Origin: an uncultured Bacteroidales bacterium
Lineage (GTDB): Bacteria > Bacteroidota > Bacteroidia > Bacteroidales > Muribaculaceae
NCBI GenBank assembly: GCA_900554845.1
Contig: USIY01000042.1
Location: 1 to 12,520, forward strand
Direction of reading: 5' to 3'
Length of the DNA stretch: 12,520 nt
This document shows, in pieces, positions 1 to 6,140 of the stretch; within the stretch, counting starts at the first letter, position 1; every line of letters begins with the position of its first letter. The notes below the pieces were generated by a model that ran no database searches, had not been told where the DNA came from, and worked only from the letters and a program-made list of their open reading frames with translations. The position numbers and the translations under genes were made by a program.

Positions 1-821
1 CGCGATATATGGGGCATGAATCTCCGGTGATGAAGCACGTCAAGTCCGAATTGCTCCGCGGCCCATTTTACGTTATCCTCGTTCTCCGAGCGATTGAACG
101 TGCAGGTGGAATATATTAGCACTCCACCCGGCAGCAATGAGTTGACGGCGTTTGTCAGGATGTCGCGCTGCAGTTGCGCGCATTGACGGATAAGTCCGGG
201 ACTCCATTGCGAGCGCGCGGCTTCCTCCTTGCGCATCATTCCTTCGCCTGAGCAAGGGGCGTCGACGGCCACAAGATCAAAGGTCTCTCCTGCTTCGCCA
301 AAACGGGCTGTGTCGTTGTTTGTGACCACTATGCGGGGATAACCCCATTTAAGCAGGTTCTCTCGTAATATGCCGGCGCGCTGAGGCATGAATTCGTTGG
401 ATACGAGTGTCCATCCGTCGTGTAATGCATTAAGCATTGACGTGGATTTGCCTCCAGGGGCGGCGCACATGTCAAGGGCGAGTCCGGGCGCCATGTCCGA
501 ACAATATTCCGAAACCAATTGCTCGTAAATCATCGAGCTTGCGTCCTGCACATAGAATGCTCCGGCATGCAGCAGCGGGTTGAGCGTGAAGGGCGGCCGT
601 TCGGGGATATAGAAACCGCTGGGACACCATGGCACGGGTTCGAGTCCTGTGTATCCCAGGATTTTTTCGGCTTCAGCTTTTGTAATGTCGCCAAGTTTGC
701 GGCGGTTAAGCTTGATGCTTACGGATGGATCGGTGTCGAGAGCGGCAATCAGCGCCTCGCCATCTATTCCAGGCATCTGCCTGATCATTTCTTTGAATCC
801 TTCGGGTATCGGAGTGTCCAT
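1..821 (-). CDS. rsmF: RsmF-type 16S rRNA (cytosine-C5) methyltransferase, 3' end cut off
   Basis: SAM-dependent RNA m5C methyltransferase of the NOL1/NOP2/Sun family. The 273 visible residues contain the SAM-binding motif DMCAAPGGKS (117-126), motif IV DAPCSGEGMMRK (187-198; C190 is the usual product-release cysteine) and motif VI YSTCTF (237-242; C240 is the usual nucleophile). The GEGMMRK tail after DAPCS is characteristic of RsmF/YebU rather than RsmB, so the symbol is a family assignment and the target base (C1407 in E. coli) is inferred. The start is the ATG at 821-819, giving MDTPIPEGFKE; no earlier in-frame start fits with the promoter element just upstream. The reading frame runs off the left edge, so the C-terminal RNA-binding part is not visible. 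Divergent from the lipoprotein gene at 961. Confidence 0.93.
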   Translation of the reverse strand, partial: MDTPIPEGFKEMIRQMPGIDGEALIAALDTDPSVSIKLNRRKLGDITKAEAEKILGYTGLEPVPWCPSGFYIPERPPFTLNPLLHAGAFYVQDASSMIYEQLVSEYCSDMAPGLALDMCAAPGGKSTSMLNALHDGWTLVSNEFMPQRAGILRENLLKWGYPRIVVTNNDTARFGEAGETFDLVAVDAPCSGEGMMRKEEAARSQWSPGLIRQCAQLQRDILTNAVNSLLPGGVLIYSTCTFNRSENEDNVKWAAEQFGLDVLHHRRFMPHIS

Positions 822-829
822 AATTGTTG

Positions 830-837
830 CAAAGTTA
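830..837 (-). promoter_or_regulatory. -7 promoter element of the RsmF-type gene
   Basis: Read on the minus strand this is TAACTTTG, a match to the Bacteroidota -7 consensus TAnnTTTG. Only eight bases separate it from the ATG at 821, so transcription should begin within a few bases of the start codon. Twenty bases upstream there is TATG, a weak match to the -33 TTTG. Confidence 0.6.
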
Positions 838-932
838 ATAAAAACGGGTGTACTTGGCATATTTATTTTCAAATAGTGACGATTTATGTTAACTTTTTTT
901 GACATTTATGTGTTTATATCGAAAATAAACGT

Positions 933-940
933 TAATTTTG
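933..940 (+). promoter_or_regulatory. -7 promoter element of the lipoprotein gene
   Basis: TAATTTTG matches TAnnTTTG and lies 20 bases before the GTG at 961. No convincing -33 TTTG is present at the expected spacing. Because transcription should start near 944-947, it argues against using the far-upstream ATG at 886 as the translation start. Confidence 0.55.
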
Positions 941-960
941 TAACGAAATTCTGTGACTTA

Positions 961-1554
961 GTGCTTACAAAAGTGTATCGCATTGGTTTGAAAATACTGT
1001 CACTGACCATAGTGGCATTAGCAATAGGGTTATCAACGGGTTGCCACGGTGGGAAACGCACCGCAGCCACTGATTCCGTATCAGTAGAGGAATCAGAGAA
1101 TTATCATGCCGACAACGACATAGCGATGACTGTCCGGAGTCTTATGGACGCATTGAAAGTGGGAGAGAAGCTTGATTCCGCCAATTACGATTATCGAGGA
1201 GTCCTGACAGACGGTGTGGGGCGTCCGCTTTATACCACTGTGCAAGGTGTCCCGGGACAATGGGAGGTTGATGTCACCTCTTCGACATCGGCGGTGATTC
1301 GCAACACGCATGTCGGCGATCTATTGCCGCTGGATCTTGAACATTATCTTGTCAACACTCTTGAATCCGCTGATTCGGGAATAGTTCCGGTGCATGCTGA
1401 GGAAGATGAGGAAATAGGGGGAGACACGGTTCGGCGGGTTATTTATGATTTTGGGGGCGGATTCTTGCGCATAGAGACGAGGAAGGTCGCTTCCGCCGAG
1501 GGGGTGGAAGGCGCGGTGATGAATATTACGGCTGCTAAATATCTACCGATTTGA
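961..1554 (+). CDS. Predicted lipoprotein of unknown function
   Basis: A secreted lipoprotein is suggested by a basic n-region (K and R residues), a hydrophobic stretch LKILSLTIVALAIGLS and a cysteine codon at 1042-1044 preceded by LSTG, a loose lipobox of the kind common in Bacteroidota. After the cysteine the mature part is about 170 residues, acidic and without cysteines or a domain I recognise. The open frame extends back to an ATG at 886, but that lies upstream of the promoter element at 933-940. In-frame candidates downstream are GTG 961, GTG 973 and TTG 988; 961 is used here because it is first after the promoter, while TTG 988 would give the neatest signal peptide (MKILSLTIV). None has a clear ribosome binding site. 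It is followed 85 bp later by a gene with its own promoter, so it is probably monocistronic. Function unknown. Confidence 0.75.
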   Translation: MLTKVYRIGLKILSLTIVALAIGLSTGCHGGKRTAATDSVSVEESENYHADNDIAMTVRSLMDALKVGEKLDSANYDYRGVLTDGVGRPLYTTVQGVPGQWEVDVTSSTSAVIRNTHVGDLLPLDLEHYLVNTLESADSGIVPVHAEEDEEIGGDTVRRVIYDFGGGFLRIETRKVASAEGVEGAVMNITAAKYLPI

Positions 1555-1603
1555 TTCCCTGAAGTATTGCTGACATGGGATTTGTGGGGAGAAAGATTTA
1601 TAA

Positions 1604-1635
1604 TTTGCAATATCGGCGGGAAATAGTTAATTTTG
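1604..1635 (+). promoter_or_regulatory. Promoter of the RsmI-like / WalJ-like operon
   Basis: TTTG at 1604-1607 and TAATTTTG at 1628-1635 are separated by exactly 20 bases, the textbook Bacteroidota -33/-7 arrangement. The predicted transcription start falls about at 1639-1642, on top of the first possible start codon (ATG 1640). Confidence 0.75.
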
Positions 1636-1639
1636 TGAT

Positions 1640-2410
1640 ATGGATATGGATATGGAATTGACTCCCGCATTGTATCTGATTCCTGTGGACTTGAGCGATG
1701 CCGCGCCGGACTGTGTCTTGCCGCAGGGCAACCTTCGCATAGTTCGCGGGATACGCCATTTTATTGTGGAAAATTTGCGGTCCGCACGTAGATTTCTGAG
1801 ACGTTGGGACCGGGAGTTCCCCATTGACGAGTGTGAATTTCATGAATTGAACACTCACACAGAGCGCTCGGGCGTGTCGGCGTGGCTTGACCCTTTGCGT
1901 ATGGGTACGCCGATGGGATTGATGAGTGATGCCGGATGTCCGGCCGTGGCCGATCCGGGATCCGATATTGTAGCCGTTGCGCAGGCCGAGGGTTTGAGAG
2001 TGGTGCCTTTGGTCGGTCCTTCGTCAATACTGCTGGCATTAATGGCCAGTGGCTTCAATGGGCAGGGATTCACGTTTAACGGTTATATTCCAGTGGCCGC
2101 ACAGGCGCGTGAGGAACGAATCTCCGATATGGAGCGAATAGCCCGGCGTACGGGACAGACTCAGATTTTCATCGAGACTCCGTATCGTAATAACAAGATG
2201 GTGCAGTGTCTGGCCGAGACTCTGCGTCCTGAGACCATGTTGTGTGTCGCCACCGACATTACGGATCCGTCACGTGAGGAAATTGTCACCATGTCGGCAC
2301 AGGCATGGCGTAACGCAAAGTATGATTATGACAAGCGTCCGGCAATATTTTTGATACATGTGGCGTCGGCGGCTCCCGCCGCGGCAAGAAAGGGGGCGGC
2401 GAAACGATGA
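1640..2410 (+). CDS. RsmI-related SAM-dependent methyltransferase (tetrapyrrole-methylase fold)
   Basis: Relative of RsmI, the 16S rRNA 2'-O-methyltransferase. The clearest family signature is SDAGCPAVADPG (96-107), followed by LRVVPLVGPSSI (119-130), a residue run typical of the methylase fold, and IFIETPYRNN (176-185), which corresponds to the RsmI block FYESTHR. It is not a classical RsmI: the N-terminal block reads LYLIPVDLSD instead of the usual TPIGNL, and FIVENLRSARRF stands where RsmI has EDTR. Bacteroidota carry this as a second, RsmI-like gene, as far as I recall; its substrate is not known to me. Three in-frame ATGs (1640, 1646, 1652) sit in a 6-bp repeat at the start; 1640 is listed, 1652 (MELTPALYLIPV) is equally plausible. 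The last four bases overlap the next gene as ATGA, implying translational coupling. Confidence 0.88.
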   Translation: MDMDMELTPALYLIPVDLSDAAPDCVLPQGNLRIVRGIRHFIVENLRSARRFLRRWDREFPIDECEFHELNTHTERSGVSAWLDPLRMGTPMGLMSDAGCPAVADPGSDIVAVAQAEGLRVVPLVGPSSILLALMASGFNGQGFTFNGYIPVAAQAREERISDMERIARRTGQTQIFIETPYRNNKMVQCLAETLRPETMLCVATDITDPSREEIVTMSAQAWRNAKYDYDKRPAIFLIHVASAAPAAARKGAAKR

Positions 2411-3423
2411 AGAGAAAAGGACGAAACGATAAAATTTCGTTTCAACAACCGATGCTCCCTTTCGAGGAATTCTATGAATGGGATAACTCCGATACCATAG
2501 AGGAAAAGAGAGTATCTGATGTTTCGAACTCTTACTCCGATGATTCCGATCTGGCATTGAAGGGAGAGGATCTTGATGTCGGCCGTGAAAAACTCTATTA
2601 TATTTCTTTTGGTTCGGGATCAAGCGGCAACAGTTGCTATATAGGCACTGAAGCGGGGGGAATTATTGTGGACGCAGGCATACGCACGGATTTGATAGAA
2701 CAGACTCTGAAGAAGTATGATCTCGGTATGAAGGATGTAAAGGCGTTGCTTTTGACACACGATCACTCCGACCATGTGCGCTATGCCTATCAGTTGCTTC
2801 GCAGCAATCGGCATATGTCGATGTATTGCACGCCGCGTGTCCTGAACGGCATGTTGCGGCGGCATAATCTTTCCAAACGTATTAAGGATTATCACACTCC
2901 CATATTCAAGGAGATTCCGTTCAAGATTGGGAGGTTGGAGATTGTGGCATTCGATGTGCCTCACGACGGCAGCGACAATATGGGTTACTCCATAACATTC
3001 GGGAAACATCATTTTGTGCTGGCTACGGATCTGGGCGAAGTTGCGGAGCGGGCGGAGCATTACATGAGAACGGCCAATTATCTTGTTATAGAGTCGAATT
3101 ATGACCGGGATATGCTTCGTTTGGGCCGCTATCCGGAGTATCTTAAGGCGCGTGTGGCCAGCGGCAGCGGACATATGGATAACGAACGCACGGCGGCGTT
3201 TTTGAAAAGTATAATAAATCCTGAGTTGAAGTATGTGTTTTTATGCCATCTGTCGCAAGATAACAATACACCTGCCAAGGCACTGAAAGCGGTACGTGAC
3301 GCTTTGGAGGAAGCGGGCAAGAATGTAGGCAACGCCATGGAAGTGGCAACCGACCACCGTGCCGACGTCCAGCTGATGGCTCTTCCGCGCTACGAAGCCT
3401 CACGACTGTTCATATTTCACTGA
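2407..3423 (+). CDS. MBL-fold metallo-hydrolase, WalJ/YycJ-like
   Basis: Metallo-beta-lactamase-fold hydrolase with the YycJ/WalJ signatures: SFGSGSSGNSCYI (67-79), the metal-binding motif THDHSDH (117-123), VPHD (H186), TDLG (D208), VIESNYDRDMLRLGRYP (227-243), GHMDN (H256) and LCHLSQDNNTP (279-289). All expected metal ligands are present, so it should be an active phosphodiesterase or nuclease-type enzyme of the cytosol. WalJ members are usually around 260-270 residues; this one has 338 because of an N-terminal extension of about 60 residues, acidic and serine-rich after a basic first ten residues. The start overlaps the upstream methylase stop (ATGA at 2407-2410), which supports the long form; an internal Met16 would shorten it only slightly. 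The stop codon at 3421-3423 directly abuts the left repeat array. Confidence 0.92.
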   Translation: MKRKGRNDKISFQQPMLPFEEFYEWDNSDTIEEKRVSDVSNSYSDDSDLALKGEDLDVGREKLYYISFGSGSSGNSCYIGTEAGGIIVDAGIRTDLIEQTLKKYDLGMKDVKALLLTHDHSDHVRYAYQLLRSNRHMSMYCTPRVLNGMLRRHNLSKRIKDYHTPIFKEIPFKIGRLEIVAFDVPHDGSDNMGYSITFGKHHFVLATDLGEVAERAEHYMRTANYLVIESNYDRDMLRLGRYPEYLKARVASGSGHMDNERTAAFLKSIINPELKYVFLCHLSQDNNTPAKALKAVRDALEEAGKNVGNAMEVATDHRADVQLMALPRYEASRLFIFH

Positions 3424-3596
3424 GATGTGGCTGATGTGATTGATGTGGCTGATGTGACTGCAGGTAAATCCGATACATAAGTCACATCCGATACATCCGA
3501 TACATCCGATACATCCGATATATAAGCCCGATCCGATACATCCATCACATAATGCGCAGGATGCACATCCATCACATCCATCACATCCGATGCATC
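3424..3596 (+). repeat. Left 9-bp repeat array flanking the four-helix-bundle gene
   Basis: The whole walJ-like to four-helix-bundle interval is a 9-bp-phased array. It starts with four GATGTGNNT units (GGCT, GATT, GGCT, GACT endings, 3424-3459), then a 20-bp non-unit core GCAGGTAAATCCGATACATA (3460-3479), then thirteen units of opposite sense (3480-3596) beginning AGTCACATC, with CGATACATC repeated four times, CATCACATC twice, and several degenerate units. The units after the core resemble the reverse complement of those before it, so the whole reads as a loose long inverted repeat. The array starts on the base after the walJ-like stop and ends 7 bp before the next stop codon. No gene is visible in it. 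Confidence 0.9.
3451..3488 (+). repeat. Core hairpin, left copy
   Basis: GATGTGACT (3451-3459) and AGTCACATC (3480-3488) form a perfect 9-bp inverted repeat around the 20-base core loop. The right array has the same loop without a single change; the stem differs at two bases, both of which leave G-U pairs in RNA. Confidence 0.85.
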
Positions 3597-3603
3597 CCTC
3601 TTT

Positions 3604-4149
3604 TCAGTAGCCGCGCGATTTGCGGCGTGCCTGGCTCATGGCCTCCTTTATGCCTCCGGTAGCAAGAAATTGACTTTCCAATGATTTGAGGACTTTTGCC
3701 AGCATTGCATCAATTTGATGGCACAATGTCAGCATTATGTTGGCGACTGTTTCATTGCTGCGCCGCTCGCATTTTTCTACGTATTCTTTAGGATCGCTAT
3801 GATTGCGGCTGAAAGTCCTTACTGCATTTGTGCGCTCATCATCTTTGCTCCAGATCTCGTGTTTGTTTTGTCGTAAATAATCAGCGTAGTCTTCACGTAA
3901 TTCCCTAACCGAACCTCTTGCGACGCCTATAAGTTTTATACACATTTCTACCGATACGGAGCCGTCGCTTACTCCTTCCACTATATTCTGTTTGCATGAA
4001 CGGGCGGCCTGGCGCATTTGGTCCACTGTCCTTGAGCCTTTTGGAAGAGCCCTGTTGATGAACATCTCGGTGACATCGCAAATGATGACGGACTTTTTAT
4101 AGACAGTCCAGTCTGAATAATTGCCTGATATTTTGAGAAATCCGTTCAT
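3604..4149 (-). CDS. Four-helix-bundle suffix-domain protein
   Basis: A 181-residue helical protein of the four-helix-bundle (S23-like / bAvd-like) superfamily. The recognisable core is RTVDQMRQAARSCKQNIVEG (40-59), then VEMCIKLIGVARGSVREL (67-84) and DYADYLRQ (87-94). The C-terminal part contains the elements I associate with the 'suffix' variety: SNETVANIMLTLCHQID (131-147), LESQFLATGG (157-166) and a basic tail QARRKSRGY. Relatives are encoded in intervening sequences of 23S rRNA genes and, as Avd, in diversity-generating retroelements, where they bind nucleic acid; a nucleic-acid-binding role here is inference. The start ATG at 4149-4147 is followed by MNGFLKISGNYSDW, matching the family's usual beginning. 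No TAnnTTTG promoter is visible between it and the repeat array beginning 28 bp upstream. By eye it is a little more AT-rich than its neighbours. Confidence 0.85.
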   Translation of the reverse strand: MNGFLKISGNYSDWTVYKKSVIICDVTEMFINRALPKGSRTVDQMRQAARSCKQNIVEGVSDGSVSVEMCIKLIGVARGSVRELREDYADYLRQNKHEIWSKDDERTNAVRTFSRNHSDPKEYVEKCERRSNETVANIMLTLCHQIDAMLAKVLKSLESQFLATGGIKEAMSQARRKSRGY

Positions 4150-4177
4150 GGTGTGATTGAGTTTAAATAAGATTGTT

Positions 4178-4394
4178 ATGTGGCTGATGTGATTGATGTG
4201 ACTGATGTGATTGATGTGGCTGATGTGGCTGATGTGGCTGATGTGGCTGATGTGATTGATGTGGCTGATGCGATTGATGTGGCTGATGTGATTGATGTGG
4301 CTGCAGGTAAATCCGATACATAAGTTACATCAGCCACATAAGATACATTCTTCACATTCTTCATATTCTTCACATCCGCCACATCAGTCACATT
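4178..4394 (+). repeat. Right 9-bp repeat array flanking the four-helix-bundle gene
   Basis: After a partial unit at 4178-4185 come thirteen contiguous GATGTGNNT units (4186-4302), ending GGCT, GATT or GACT, with one T-to-C variant at 4267. Then follows the same 20-bp core (4303-4322) found in the left array, and eight opposite-sense units (4323-4394): AGTTACATC, AGCCACATA, AGATACATT, CTTCACATT, CTTCATATT, CTTCACATC, CGCCACATC, AGTCACATT. The array ends 7 bp before the stop codon of the transporter gene. On the minus strand the units are open in frame (Thr-Ser-Ala/Ile repeats), but this is a by-product of 9-bp periodicity. Confidence 0.9.
4294..4331 (+). repeat. Core hairpin, right copy
   Basis: GATGTGGCT (4294-4302) and AGTTACATC (4323-4331) bracket the identical 20-base core. 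As RNA read on the plus strand the 9-bp stem is kept with seven Watson-Crick and two G-U pairs; relative to the left copy only two bases in 38 differ. Confidence 0.8.
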
Positions 4395-4401
4395 CGTTTG
4401 T

Positions 4402-6108
4402 TCAGATCGAGTCATCCTCGAGGTTTTCAACGGCATTGGCCGGTGCGTTGACAGTGGCTTCTTCGTTGGTGGCGGCTTCCAGTTTCTTCATGATTGAGAA
4501 GATGAAGACCGCGCTGATTGAGCAGATCACAATCAAGATAAGCCAGAGCGTCCACATCGGAATCTTTCCCCAGAGCACCATCGGAATCGATACCAGATAA
4601 TTGCCGATTGCAGTTGCGGCGAACCAACCTCCCATCATCGATCCTTTATACTTTGGGGGAGCTACTTTGGATACAAAACTTATGCCCATCGGTGACAGAA
4701 GCAATTCCGCGAATGTCAACAGCAAATAGGTAGAGATTAGCCAGTTGGGGCTCACCGAGGCTTGCGTTCCGGCGATCCCGAATGATCCGACCATCAGGAC
4801 GGCATACGCCACGGCCGCCATAAACATGCCGTAGCCTATCTTGCGCGGAGCGGATGGCTCATTGCCTTTCTTTGCGAGCCAACCGAACAAAGCCAGCGAC
4901 ACCGGAGTCAACGCCACGACATAGAAAGGATTGAATTGTTGATATTGCTGCGGCTGTATGCCCGGAAGCGGATTCGGGGTACTTTTATAAAAGTAAATCA
5001 GCGCTCCGGCCACAGCACAGAGAATAAGCAGGCTGATGATTCGACCTTTGCTGGTAGTGGACTGAAACAAGGAGAAGAGTGCGTAAACTCCTATGGCGAT
5101 AGCCGTCAGAGCCCACACGTTGAAACCAATGCGGGTCCATCCGTAAGCCTCCGGAGCAGTGCAGCTTTTTGCGAATTCTGTAAGAGTGGCGCCGTTTTGG
5201 CTGAACACCATCCAGAAGAAAATCACCACGGCGAACACCAGAAGCAGAGCGACGATGCGGTCCTTGGTCTGTTTGGGAGTGAGCTGAGGCCCATTGTCGG
5301 CTTCCATGGCTCCGGTGGTGTCTTTTTTGCGGTCGGTTATCACTGAAGAATATGTCTTGCGTCCAAGACGATAGATGAGGTAGCTGATCACGAGGGATCC
5401 GCATGCAATGGCAAACGCCCAGCTGTATCCGGATGACAGAGTCTCTATGTAATGAGAGCAGAATGCGCCAACATCAGCACCCGGCGACATCCCGTTGGCG
5501 GAGGCTATGTTCACGACTTCCGCAGCGTTTTCTGCACCGTCAAGATATGCATTGCATGCCGCGGGCAATGACGCCACATAGGTGAGACCTTTGGCGTGCA
5601 TGGCGGAATTGCACATGGCCGTGGCGGTCATCGGGGCAAACATGGAGCCGATGTTGATGGCCATGTAGAACAACGAGAACGCGGCGTCACGCTGGCCTTC
5701 GTATCTGGGATTGTTGTATAGGTCTCCGACCATGACCTGCAGATTGCCTTTGAACAGGCCGGTGCCTATTGAAATCAGAAACAACGCCGCGCAAAGGATC
5801 ACCAGACTTCCGGTGGAGCGGATGTCTGTGGGAACCGACATCAGGAGGTATCCGCAGAACATCACGCAGATTCCCGTTATGACGCAATTGTTGAAGCTCC
5901 AGCGGTCGGCCAGCCAGCCTCCGACCAGAGGCATGAAATAAACGAATGCCAGAAAAATGGCATAAATCTGTCCCGAGACGGCCGAGTCGAAGCCGAACTT
6001 GGCCTGTAGGAACAGCAGGAAGATAGCGAGCATGGTGTAATAGCCAAAGCGCTCGCCGGTATTGGCAAGCGCTAAGACGTACAGACCCGCAGGTTGGTTT
6101 TTAAACAT
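4402..6108 (-). CDS. POT-family (MFS) peptide transporter, copy 1
   Basis: Inner-membrane proton-dependent oligopeptide transporter (POT/PTR) family member, 568 residues. Seen: NTGERFGYY (16-24) in helix 1, GGWLADRW after helix 2, the POT signature region FSLFYMAINIGSMFAP, and FWMVFSQNGATL in the mid-protein helix, with about fourteen hydrophobic segments overall. The helix-1 motif E1xxE2R, used for proton coupling in characterised POTs, reads N16-T-G-E19-R20, so the first glutamate is replaced by asparagine. The C-terminal tail is hydrophilic and acidic. It follows the paralogue at 6141-7664 by 32 bp on the same strand and is probably co-transcribed. A loop of about 60 residues after SMFAP, including ASLPAACNAYLDG, is shared in outline with the paralogue. 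Substrate not predictable; di- or tripeptides are the family default. Confidence 0.9.
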   Translation of the reverse strand: MFKNQPAGLYVLALANTGERFGYYTMLAIFLLFLQAKFGFDSAVSGQIYAIFLAFVYFMPLVGGWLADRWSFNNCVITGICVMFCGYLLMSVPTDIRSTGSLVILCAALFLISIGTGLFKGNLQVMVGDLYNNPRYEGQRDAAFSLFYMAINIGSMFAPMTATAMCNSAMHAKGLTYVASLPAACNAYLDGAENAAEVVNIASANGMSPGADVGAFCSHYIETLSSGYSWAFAIACGSLVISYLIYRLGRKTYSSVITDRKKDTTGAMEADNGPQLTPKQTKDRIVALLLVFAVVIFFWMVFSQNGATLTEFAKSCTAPEAYGWTRIGFNVWALTAIAIGVYALFSLFQSTTSKGRIISLLILCAVAGALIYFYKSTPNPLPGIQPQQYQQFNPFYVVALTPVSLALFGWLAKKGNEPSAPRKIGYGMFMAAVAYAVLMVGSFGIAGTQASVSPNWLISTYLLLTFAELLLSPMGISFVSKVAPPKYKGSMMGGWFAATAIGNYLVSIPMVLWGKIPMWTLWLILIVICSISAVFIFSIMKKLEAATNEEATVNAPANAVENLEDDSI

Positions 6109-6140
6109 ATACAGCGGTTACTTTATGATTCTAAAGAGCG

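Noticed and set aside
3604..4149. Intervening sequence of a 23S rRNA gene
   Set aside because: This protein family occurs there, but no rRNA sequence flanks the gene; both neighbours are protein genes.
3424..4394. CRISPR array
   Set aside because: Units are 9 bp and contiguous without spacers, and there are no Cas genes; it is a minisatellite-like array.
3424..4394. Diversity-generating retroelement
   Set aside because: The four-helix-bundle protein resembles Avd, but there is no reverse transcriptase and no template/variable repeat pair with adenine-specific differences.
4176..4436. A protein of Thr-Ser-Ala/Ile repeats on the minus strand across the right array
   Set aside because: The open frame follows from the 9-bp periodicity and begins inside the transporter gene in another frame; no promoter or signal for translation.
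4936..5346. Plus-strand open frames inside the transporter genes
   Set aside because: They lie antisense to well-supported POT coding sequence and show no recognisable domains.
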